5,673 nucleotides of DNA from Hyphomicrobiales bacterium (GTDB taxonomy: Bacteria; Pseudomonadota; Alphaproteobacteria; Rhizobiales; HXMU1428-3). Positions 1 through 5,642 of the stretch are shown here, one piece after another (position 1 is the stretch's first letter; every line of letters begins with the position of its first letter). Location: contig JAJFHW010000284.1 of NCBI GenBank assembly GCA_021775385.1, positions 1 to 5,673 on the forward strand, in the 5' to 3' direction. A model generated the notes under the pieces. That model was not told the origin of the DNA. It saw nothing but the letters and a program-made list of their open reading frames with translations, and ran no database searches. Position numbers and translations under genes: made by a program.

Positions 1-750
1 AAGTTGATCTACTATCATGCCGTTTTCATCAACGGGTATTGGGATAACTTCAATGCCCAGGCTTTGAAATAAAAAGACGGCACCTTGATAACAAGGGTTT
101 TCAACGTAAACTTTTTTGTAATTATTTTGTAAGAGCCGATAGACTAGATTTAAACCATCTTGTGAGCCACTGGTAATTATGACTTGTTCCGGATCAACTT
201 CAATTCCTCGTGATCGTGCTAAATGTTCAGCTATAGCTTTGCGTAACACTAATAACCCTGCCGGGTCACTGTAATCTGCTATATAGAGGCCGGATGAATT
301 TAGAGTTTGAATGAGTAGCTTTTTCCATATTTGTAATGGGAATGAATCAGGAGCAGACCGGCCAACCCAAAAATCAATTTCCGGACGGCTAGACGCTCCA
401 TCGCCGCCAGGTGAGCCTGCAAAGCAAAGCACAGGTTCAGGATCAACACTGTCGATTTTTGCATTTTTCTGTTGATCACTAGACACACTGATCAAATCAT
501 CAGGTAATATTTTACTGACAAATGTTCCGGCTGTACCGCGAGATTCGATGTATCCTTCCGCTATTAAGGTCTCATAGCCAAAAATGACAGTGTTGCGAGC
601 AATACATAATTCCTCCGCTAATACTCTACTAGAGGGTAAAAGTGCGCCTAAAGATATTTTGCCAGAAACTATTAAATTTCTAATTTGGACAAAAATCTGA
701 GTGTGCAGAGGTTCTTCAAGATCAGCATCAAGGGACAAATTTAATTTCAA
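1..750 (-). CDS. MocR-family transcriptional regulator (GntR wHTH + aminotransferase-like domain), N-terminal part
   Basis: This reading frame is open to the window edge, so only 250 residues are seen of a family usually about 450-500 long. Residues about 12-79 form a GntR winged helix: LPSSRVLAEEL (38-48), then the recognition-helix region around ARNTV (51-55), then EGYIESRGTAGTFV (65-78). A variable linker (about 80-110) leads into a fold-type-I aminotransferase domain, with IADYSDPAG (157-165), ITSGSQDGL (192-200) and VENPCYQG (216-223). The PLP-binding lysine would lie beyond the edge and cannot be checked. The start is TTG at 750: an AGGAG lies six bases upstream and an in-frame TAG lies two codons upstream, so no earlier start is possible. 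Family members bind PLP and regulate neighbouring, often divergent, genes in response to amino compounds (GabR, TauR, PdxR, EnuR). Its position suggests control of the Mo-enzyme operon; that is inference. Confidence 0.93.
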   Translation of the reverse strand, partial: MKLNLSLDADLEEPLHTQIFVQIRNLIVSGKISLGALLPSSRVLAEELCIARNTVIFGYETLIAEGYIESRGTAGTFVSKILPDDLISVSSDQQKNAKIDSVDPEPVLCFAGSPGGDGASSRPEIDFWVGRSAPDSFPLQIWKKLLIQTLNSSGLYIADYSDPAGLLVLRKAIAEHLARSRGIEVDPEQVIITSGSQDGLNLVYRLLQNNYKKVYVENPCYQGAVFLFQSLGIEVIPIPVDENGMIVDQL

Positions 751-805
751 TCTCTACTCCTGGATGTATGCTTTAGACAATTTTTTCGAATTTAGAATTC
801 ACATA

Positions 806-811
806 ATTATA
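806..811 (-). promoter_or_regulatory. Candidate -10 box (TATAAT) for the MocR gene
   Basis: The - strand reads a perfect TATAAT here. Transcription from it would start near position 800, giving a leader of about 50 nt before the TTG start at 750. No good -35 hexamer lies 16-18 bp upstream (the bases there read AAGATT or similar), so the promoter would be weak or activator-dependent. The direct repeats at 842-873 sit just upstream of the -35 position. Confidence 0.35.
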
Positions 812-841
812 TTAACATGTATCCCATCAATCTTCGAATCT

Positions 842-873
842 CTTAATTCATAAAAAGTATACCTTAATTCATA
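842..873. repeat. Tandem 11-bp direct repeat, candidate MocR operator
   Basis: CTTAATTCATA occurs exactly at 842-852 and again at 863-873, with a start-to-start distance of 21 bp, which is two helical turns. Both copies therefore face the same side of the DNA. MocR proteins typically bind as domain-swapped dimers to direct repeats, so this pair is the best operator candidate. A weaker copy, GAATTCACATA, lies at 795-805, near the expected transcription start of the regulator gene. Confidence 0.55.
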
Positions 874-903
874 TGAGAATTGGATCCCCCTAATAGGCCA
901 ACA

Positions 904-931
904 TTGGACCTTTTAATAGGTTTGGTATTAA
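904..931 (+). promoter_or_regulatory. Weak candidate promoter for the Mo-enzyme operon
   Basis: TTGGAC (904-909) and TATTAA (926-931) are 16 bp apart and match the sigma-70 hexamers only in part. TAAGAT (929-934) is an alternative -10 with longer spacing. The candidate -10 lies inside the TGGTA-N7-TACCA dyad (923-939). This is the most plausible placement I found, but it is far from certain, and an alternative sigma factor or activator dependence is possible. Confidence 0.2.
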
Positions 932-995
932 GATTACCATAATAGAAAAATTGCTGTCTATTCAAAATAAAATTACTGCTTATTAAAAAAACCGT

Positions 996-1002
996 GGGAG
1001 GT
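996..1002 (+). promoter_or_regulatory. Ribosome binding site of the Mo-enzyme gene
   Basis: GGGAGGT lies eight bases before the ATG at 1011. It is the strongest Shine-Dalgarno sequence in the window, and it fixes this ATG as the start. Confidence 0.75.
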
Positions 1003-1010
1003 ACTGCTTT

Positions 1011-3137
1011 ATGAATGAGCTAACCAAGAAAACTGAATTTTTTGGAGGTTGTCCTCATGATTGCCCTGATACTTGTTCAATGATTTTTAACGTTGAAGAT
1101 GGTGTTGTAAAGGGCGTGCGAGGTAATCCAGATCATCCAATGACCCGTGGTGGCTTGTGTGTAAAGCTTAAAGACTATGAAAAACGTCATTATCATCCAG
1201 ATCGCGTACTTTATCCTATGCGCCGGACTGGCCCAAAGGGTTCAAAGCAATTTGAACGGATCAGCTGGGATACGGCACTTGATGAAATTGTTAGTCGTTG
1301 GAAAACAATCATAAATGAGCATGGCCCTCAAGCTATAATCCCATATAGCTACCTTGGCCATCAGGGGCTTGTTCATGGTCTGAATGGTGGAGACGCCTTC
1401 TTTAATCGCATGGGTGCAACTGTGTGTGAACGCACCTTTTGCGGAGAGGGGTCTTGTACGGCATGGTTACTAACTGTTGGGCCAACTGCGGGGGTCGATC
1501 CGGAAAGTTATATCCATTCAAAATATATTGTTATCTGGGCTTGTAATTCAGTAAGTACCAATTTGCACCATTGGGCTATTGTTAAGGAAGCGCAGCGTAG
1601 CGGCGCCAAGGTTGTAGTGATTGACTCTTATGCATCACGCACAGCTAAAGAAGCAGATTGGCATATTTGCCCGAAACCAGGAACTGATGGCGCCTTAGCG
1701 ATGGCTGTCATTAATTCAATCATTGATCAAGGTCTTGTTGATCAGGATTATGTTGATAATTATACATCAGGATTTGATGCGCTAAAGGGCCGTGCTTCAG
1801 AGCGGACCCCTGAATGGGCCTCCGAAATTACTGGTGTTCCTGCAGATGATATTCGTAAACTGGCACGTGAGTTAGCAACTGCACAACCAGCAGCAATACG
1901 TATTGGTGTGGCGCTTGAGCGCCACCATGGTGGTGGGCAAACCATTCGAGCTGTTAGCTCTATTCCTGCGCTTACGGGTGCATGGCGCCATGTCGGCGGT
2001 GGGATCACTCAATTTCCTGTTTGGGAACATCCTTACAAATTTGATGTTATCTGTCGCCCTGACTTAATTCCTGAAGGAACACAAGTTGTGAATAACCTTC
2101 AAATTGGTCGAGCACTTCTTGGTGAACTGGATTTGAAAGTACCAATCAAGTCTATGATGTGCTGGAACTCTAACCCGGTTACACAAGCTCCTGAGACAGA
2201 CAAGATTGTTGAAGGTCTTAAGAGTGATGATTTATTCCTTGTCTCTGCAGAGCATTTTATTTCGGATACTGCTTCATATGCTGACATCGTTTTGCCAGCT
2301 TCAATGGGCGCTGAGATGGAAGACATGATCTTGTCCTGGGGGCATTTATATTTAACATATAATGCCAAGTCTGCTGACTCGCCCGGGGAAGCCATTCCTA
2401 ACAATGAAATTTTCAGACGTCTTGCTGCTAAACTTGGGTTTGAGGAAGAAAATTTCAAATGGTCAGATTCTGAGTGTCTTGAAAATTATGTGGATTGGGA
2501 GTCTCCGGCTTGTGAAGGCATTGACCTTGAATATATGCGCAAAAATGGTTTTGCTCGTCTAACTGTTGGAACGAAAGATGACAGAGCGCCGCACAAAGAA
2601 GGTAATTTCCCTACAGAGTCTGGTAAGTGCATGTTTGAAGTTCCGGGTGCGACTAATTTTGTGGCTGGGCCATTTAGGCAAATGTACGATGATCTGCAAC
2701 CAGGTGAACCATTGGATCCGTTACCTGATTATACAGCTCCTCGTGAATCACCAGCGACCAATCCGCTTTTGGCTGAGAAATTTCCACTTAACATCATCTC
2801 ACCGAAGAGCCATGGCTTTTTAAATTCATGTTACGCGAACATGGAGCATAAAATAAAAGGGCAGGGCGAACAATTTGTCATGATAAGTGCTTTTGATGCT
2901 GAGGCCCGAAATATCACTGAAGGTGATCGGGTTCAGGTTGCAAATCAAAGGGGTGCCTTTAAAGGTGTGGCTCGCATAACGGAAGATGTTAATCCAGGTA
3001 TTGTCGTTGCAACCCTTGGATATTGGCGTCAGCTCAATACAGGTACTGTAAATTCTATTAGTTCTGCAGAATTTACAGATATGGGACATGCACCCTCATT
3101 TTCGGATAATCTTGTTGAGGTAACACGTACTAATTAA
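1011..3137 (+). CDS. Cytoplasmic molybdopterin-dependent oxidoreductase with N-terminal [4Fe-4S] site
   Basis: This 708-residue member of the DMSO reductase superfamily (BisC/formate dehydrogenase-like) has the usual order. An Fe4S4 domain covers about 8-62, with C14, C18, C22 and C50 (CX3CX3CX27C) followed by K52 in GGLCVK. The catalytic molybdopterin domain covers about 64-475. The C-terminal dinucleotide-binding domain covers about 591-705, with SPKSHGFLNS (598-607), ITEGDRVQVAN (635-645) and GAFKGVARIT (648-657). The likely Mo/W ligand is C144 in ERTFCGEGSC; C139 and C149 are close by. There is no Tat or Sec signal: cysteines begin at residue 14, so the enzyme should be cytoplasmic. The CPHDCPDTC signature puts it in a group annotated generically as molybdopterin oxidoreductases; I know of no firmly assigned substrate. 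The adjacent ferredoxin and reductase genes suggest it exchanges electrons with ferredoxin. Family assignment is secure; the reaction is unknown. Confidence 0.95.
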   Translation: MNELTKKTEFFGGCPHDCPDTCSMIFNVEDGVVKGVRGNPDHPMTRGGLCVKLKDYEKRHYHPDRVLYPMRRTGPKGSKQFERISWDTALDEIVSRWKTIINEHGPQAIIPYSYLGHQGLVHGLNGGDAFFNRMGATVCERTFCGEGSCTAWLLTVGPTAGVDPESYIHSKYIVIWACNSVSTNLHHWAIVKEAQRSGAKVVVIDSYASRTAKEADWHICPKPGTDGALAMAVINSIIDQGLVDQDYVDNYTSGFDALKGRASERTPEWASEITGVPADDIRKLARELATAQPAAIRIGVALERHHGGGQTIRAVSSIPALTGAWRHVGGGITQFPVWEHPYKFDVICRPDLIPEGTQVVNNLQIGRALLGELDLKVPIKSMMCWNSNPVTQAPETDKIVEGLKSDDLFLVSAEHFISDTASYADIVLPASMGAEMEDMILSWGHLYLTYNAKSADSPGEAIPNNEIFRRLAAKLGFEEENFKWSDSECLENYVDWESPACEGIDLEYMRKNGFARLTVGTKDDRAPHKEGNFPTESGKCMFEVPGATNFVAGPFRQMYDDLQPGEPLDPLPDYTAPRESPATNPLLAEKFPLNIISPKSHGFLNSCYANMEHKIKGQGEQFVMISAFDAEARNITEGDRVQVANQRGAFKGVARITEDVNPGIVVATLGYWRQLNTGTVNSISSAEFTDMGHAPSFSDNLVEVTRTN

Positions 3138-3165
3138 TCGTTTGTTTTTACATGATCATTTTTTT

Positions 3166-3206
3166 GGATTGAGCCAGTTATTTTAGTAATTTGACTTGCT
3201 CAATCC
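3166..3206. repeat. 9-bp perfect inverted repeat with 23-nt loop
   Basis: GGATTGAGC at 3166-3174 is the exact reverse complement of GCTCAATCC at 3198-3206. It lies 28 bp after the stop codon of the Mo-enzyme gene. The long loop and the lack of a following T-run make it a poor rho-independent terminator. It could protect the 3' end of the upstream message. Confidence 0.55.
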
Positions 3207-3243
3207 TTGAGGTGGCTCTCTAGACTTGCGCGAAGCTAAGTCA

Positions 3244-3262
3244 TTCATAGATCATCTATGAA
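3244..3262. repeat. 19-bp perfect palindrome upstream of the ferredoxin gene
   Basis: TTCATAGATCATCTATGAA has 9-bp arms around a single central C. It lies 33 bp before the ferredoxin start and 18 bp before its ribosome binding site. Such symmetric sites are typical operators for dimeric helix-turn-helix proteins. In RNA the same sequence folds as an 8-bp hairpin with a three-base loop. Confidence 0.5.
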
Positions 3263-3280
3263 ATGTCACATTGGTAAGAA

Positions 3281-3286
3281 AAGGAA
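3281..3286 (+). promoter_or_regulatory. Ribosome binding site of the ferredoxin gene
   Basis: AAGGAA lies nine bases before the ATG at 3296. Spacing is slightly long but acceptable. The protein aligns with 7Fe ferredoxins from its first residues, which supports this start. Confidence 0.6.
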
Positions 3287-3295
3287 ATAATAAAT

Positions 3296-3601
3296 ATGCC
3301 TCACATCGTTACTGATAACTGTCAGTCATGTCGATTTACGGACTGCGTTTCTCATTGTCCAGTTGAATGTTTTCATGAAGATGATGAACGTCTTTATATC
3401 AACCCGGATGTTTGTGTCGATTGCGGAGCTTGTATCCCGGCTTGTCCGGTTCAAGCTATTTACGATGTCGTTGATATGCCGGAAGACAAAGAGCCCTGGA
3501 TTAAGGTCAATGCTGAACGTTCTAAAAACTTGCCTGTGATTATGAGTAAACAAGAGCCGCTTCCAACTGCCGAGAGGCGTCGCACGGAACTTGGGCTCTA
3601 A
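3296..3601 (+). CDS. fdxA: 7Fe ferredoxin ([3Fe-4S][4Fe-4S], FdxA/FdI type)
   Basis: This 101-residue soluble electron carrier aligns nearly end to end with Azotobacter vinelandii ferredoxin I (106 residues). With the initiator Met counted, C9, C17 and C50 match the [3Fe-4S] ligands, and C21, C40, C43 and C46 match the [4Fe-4S] ligands. C12 and C25 match the two free cysteines of FdI, and D16 matches the acidic residue beside the 3Fe cluster. The C-terminal half (about 57-101) lacks cysteines and keeps the FdI-type pattern MPEDKEPWIKVNAE ... EPLPTAE. It is cytoplasmic, with no signal peptide. Its stop is 36 bp before the start of a FprA-type ferredoxin reductase, so the two are probably cotranscribed and partners. 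Its other partner is probably the upstream Mo enzyme (inference). The fdxA symbol denotes the family, not a proven ortholog. Confidence 0.95.
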   Translation: MPHIVTDNCQSCRFTDCVSHCPVECFHEDDERLYINPDVCVDCGACIPACPVQAIYDVVDMPEDKEPWIKVNAERSKNLPVIMSKQEPLPTAERRRTELGL

Positions 3602-3637
3602 AGTTTTTGTACTTGAAATATATACAGCGAGACTGTC

Positions 3638-5008
3638 GTGGTAAACATTCCTATCGCAATAGTTGGGAGTGGACCGAGTTGGTTTTATGCAGCTGAAGCT
3701 CTGCTAAGATCTGATCTTAACGTTGAAGTTAATATGATAGAAAAATTGCCCACTCCATTTGGCCTTGTCCGAAGTGGTGTAGCGCCTGATCATCCAAAGC
3801 TCAAGCAATCAATCTTGGTTTATGATCGTATTCTGAAACAAGATGGGATGAGCTTTTTTGGCAATGTGACAGTTGATGAGGATATCTCAGTTGAAGACTT
3901 ATTGAAGACCCATCATGGGGTGATTATGGCTTGTGGAGCCCCACTTGATAATAAGTTAAACATACCTGGTGAGAATTTGAGCGGCAGTCATGCTGCGACA
4001 GCGTTTGTTGGTTGGTATAATGGTCACCCCGAATATCGTGATGAGCAATTTGATTTTAAGCAAAAGAAAGCCATCGTTATTGGACATGGGAATGTAGCGG
4101 CTGATGTTTGCCGAATTCTTTCTAAACCGGTTAGTGAGTTGAAAAAGAGTGATATTGCCGAACATGCTCTAGATGCGCTTGCTGAAAGTCAAATTAGGGA
4201 AATTCATGTTGTTGGACGCCGTGGACCTGTGCAGGCTAAGTTTTCTCCTAAGGAGTTGCGGGAATTAGCTGATATTCCAAATATCACAACGGAGGTTGAC
4301 GCAAATGATTGTGAGATTGGAGAACAGTGTAAAGTTGAGTTAAGTGACCCAAAGAATATAGCTAGCGGAAAGAACTTGGAACTCTTTCGATCTTTTCCAG
4401 AATTACAAACATCACCTGAACTCCCACCGTATCAGCTTCGCAAAATAAAATTTCGTTTTTATCTCACACCACAAAAAATTCATGGAACTGAAACGGTTGA
4501 AGGAATGTCATTTTTAAAAAATCAACTTGGTGGTCAGGCATTTTCGCAAACTGTTATTTCAACAGAGGAAACTGAACACATCCCTTGCGGACTTGTCTTT
4601 CGTAGCATTGGCTATAGGGGAGTACCTTTTAAAGATATTCCGTTCAGCGATGACCAAGGTAAAATTCCGAACAAAGAGGGTCGAGTCATAAAAAATGGAA
4701 AAGCTATGCCGGGAGTTTATGTCACGGGATGGCAAAAGCGAGGGCCCTCCGGCATTATCGGCACCAACCGTGCTGATAGTATTGAAACTGTAGAATGTTT
4801 ACTTGAGGATATGACTGGTGTTGAGAAAATTCCCAAGTCTGGCTCAGATGGCTTAACGGCTATACTTAAGAAGCGGCAAGTTCAAATTGTTGGACTTGAT
4901 GATTGGCTGAAAATTGATACCTCAGAAATAGATCGTGGCAGGAAATTTGGTAAACCTCGGGAAAAATTTACCAGGGTTGATGAGATGCTTGAAGTGCTGT
5001 CAATTTAG
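3638..5008 (+). CDS. fprA: Ferredoxin-NADP+ reductase, adrenodoxin reductase/FprA type (FAD)
   Basis: This 456-residue flavoprotein moves electrons between NADPH and ferredoxin. It has the family motifs in order: FAD-binding GSGPSWFYAAEALL (10-23), LPTPFGLVRSGVAPDHPK (37-54), the NADP-binding loop IGHGNVAADV (148-157), VVGRRGP (191-197) with R194/R195 in the place of the 2'-phosphate-binding arginines, E206 in KELREL, and the C-terminal FAD-contacting GWQKRGPSGIIGTN (364-377). Length matches mycobacterial FprA. The third glycine of GxGxxG is W15, where relatives I recall have Gly or Ala; this is unusual and might affect FAD binding. The start is GTG, because an in-frame TGA lies at 3614-3616 and no ATG or TTG occurs between. 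Its ribosome site (AGCGAG, 3626-3631) is weak, so translation may depend on the upstream ferredoxin gene. The fprA symbol is used at family level. Confidence 0.93.
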   Translation: MVNIPIAIVGSGPSWFYAAEALLRSDLNVEVNMIEKLPTPFGLVRSGVAPDHPKLKQSILVYDRILKQDGMSFFGNVTVDEDISVEDLLKTHHGVIMACGAPLDNKLNIPGENLSGSHAATAFVGWYNGHPEYRDEQFDFKQKKAIVIGHGNVAADVCRILSKPVSELKKSDIAEHALDALAESQIREIHVVGRRGPVQAKFSPKELRELADIPNITTEVDANDCEIGEQCKVELSDPKNIASGKNLELFRSFPELQTSPELPPYQLRKIKFRFYLTPQKIHGTETVEGMSFLKNQLGGQAFSQTVISTEETEHIPCGLVFRSIGYRGVPFKDIPFSDDQGKIPNKEGRVIKNGKAMPGVYVTGWQKRGPSGIIGTNRADSIETVECLLEDMTGVEKIPKSGSDGLTAILKKRQVQIVGLDDWLKIDTSEIDRGRKFGKPREKFTRVDEMLEVLSI

Positions 5009-5069
5009 AAATTGAAAGTATCCATGTAACCATTTGATTGTAGCTCGATTATTCGAATGTTTAATTTAT

Positions 5070-5075
5070 AGGTGA
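5070..5075 (+). promoter_or_regulatory. Ribosome binding site of the DUF2478 gene
   Basis: AGGTGA lies six bases before the ATG at 5082 and supports that start. The preceding 73-bp gap shows no terminator hairpin, so readthrough from the reductase gene is likely. Confidence 0.6.
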
Positions 5076-5081
5076 CTAGCT

Positions 5082-5642
5082 ATGCATCCAAAACAAGAAA
5101 GAAAACGAAAGTTATTAGCAGCAATAGAATATCAGAAAGATTTTAATATTGATGTTTTATTAGATACTGTTGCGTTGAATTTAAAGGTAAGAGGTAATTA
5201 TCTTGCGGGCTACACTCAGTATGAAGTTAAAGATCCTAAAGGCCGCTGTCCGGTTATGAAACTTCGTAATTTAAAAACGGACGAAACGATTAGGATCTCT
5301 CAAGCCATGGGCATAGAATCTCGGGGATGCCGTATGGATGCGGGTGCTCTTGCTGATGTTTCCGGGAAGCTTGTGAATGAGCTAGAACCTAAGATCCAAC
5401 TCTTGATCATCAATCGTTTTGGAAAAGCGGAAACTGAAGGGCATGGCTTTCGCAATGTGATTGAAGAAGCATTTGCGATGGAGATCCCGATTTTGACGAC
5501 AGTACGCGCGCCATATGTTGAAGGGTGGTCTAGTTTTTGTGGTGAGCTTGGCGAGACTTTGCCAACCATGCCGTATGAAATTTTAAATTGGTTTGATGAA
5601 ATTAAATTAGAAGAAAATACCTTAGCAACAATGGAATTATAA
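5082..5642 (+). CDS. DUF2478 family protein, possible molybdenum-associated accessory protein
   Basis: This 186-residue soluble protein carries the motifs I associate with DUF2478: GRCPVMKLRNLKT (54-66), ISQAMGIESRGCRMDAGALAD (72-92 region), LLIINRFGKAETEGHGFR (107-124) and VRAPYVEGWSSFCG (141-154). The N-terminus is basic (KQERKRK) rather than a signal peptide, and no membrane segment is evident. No Walker A P-loop is present, although the family is sometimes placed near NTPase-like folds. C56 and C83 lie within the motif blocks and could bind a metal or oxyanion; that is speculation. DUF2478 genes are often seen near molybdate transport or Mo-enzyme genes in alphaproteobacteria, which fits a partner role for the oxidoreductase encoded upstream. 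It is the last gene visible, 73 bp after the reductase. Biochemical function is unknown. Confidence 0.85.
   Translation: MHPKQERKRKLLAAIEYQKDFNIDVLLDTVALNLKVRGNYLAGYTQYEVKDPKGRCPVMKLRNLKTDETIRISQAMGIESRGCRMDAGALADVSGKLVNELEPKIQLLIINRFGKAETEGHGFRNVIEEAFAMEIPILTTVRAPYVEGWSSFCGELGETLPTMPYEILNWFDEIKLEENTLATMEL

Larger units (their letters stand above)
751..1010. promoter_or_regulatory. Divergent promoter/operator region between the MocR gene and the Mo-enzyme operon
   Basis: This 260-bp AT-rich region has no credible ORF and separates two divergent genes, so both promoters should lie here. It contains an exact 11-bp tandem repeat (842-852 and 863-873), a degenerate third copy (795-805), two TTCGAAT words 48 bp apart (785-791, 833-839), a CCAA-CA-TTGG dyad (898-907) and a TGGTA-N7-TACCA dyad (923-939). 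Clustered direct repeats between a MocR gene and its target are the usual operator arrangement in this regulator family. Which of these elements are bound by protein is not decidable from sequence. Confidence 0.7.
3138..3295 (+). promoter_or_regulatory. Structured 158-nt intergenic leader ahead of the ferredoxin gene
   Basis: Three inverted repeats follow one another: GGATTGAGC/GCTCAATCC (3166-3174 with 3198-3206, 23-nt loop), GACTTGC/GC-T-AAGTC (3223-3229 with 3235-3242, one bulged T, loop GCGAA), and a 19-bp palindrome (3244-3262). GAGCCA (3171-3176) can instead pair with TGGCTC (3213-3218), which would exclude the first stem. None has a trailing U-run; the seven Ts at 3159-3165 precede the first stem, so an ordinary intrinsic terminator is not supported. 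The region could be a cis-regulatory leader, an mRNA processing or stability element, or an operator for a second promoter. I found no good sigma-70 promoter in it. Confidence 0.4.

Noticed and set aside
300..488. 62-residue ORF on the - strand with a hydrophobic C-terminal part
   Set aside because: It lies inside the MocR coding frame on the same strand in another frame, and has no family resemblance.
1922..1992. Two perfect 12-bp palindromes, CCACCATGGTGG (1922-1933) and CATGGCGCCATG (1981-1992)
   Set aside because: Both are within conserved coding sequence (HHGGG and AWRHVGGG regions) and are best explained by codon content.
2099..2458. 119-residue antisense ORF inside the Mo-enzyme gene
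   Set aside because: The + strand frame here encodes well-conserved molybdopterin-domain sequence, and the antisense product shows no recognisable motif.
3191..3204. FNR-like box (TTGAC-TTGC-TCAAT)
   Set aside because: The right half-site is shifted by one base relative to TTGAT-N4-ATCAA, and the sequence is explained by the 3166-3206 inverted repeat.
3166..3206. Intrinsic terminator after the Mo-enzyme gene
   Set aside because: The stem has a 23-base loop and no T-run follows it on either strand. The seven Ts precede it on the + strand.
5034..5065. Internal promoter before the DUF2478 gene (TTGATT with TTTAAT)
   Set aside because: The spacing is about 20 bp and the -10 match is weak, so cotranscription with the reductase is simpler.
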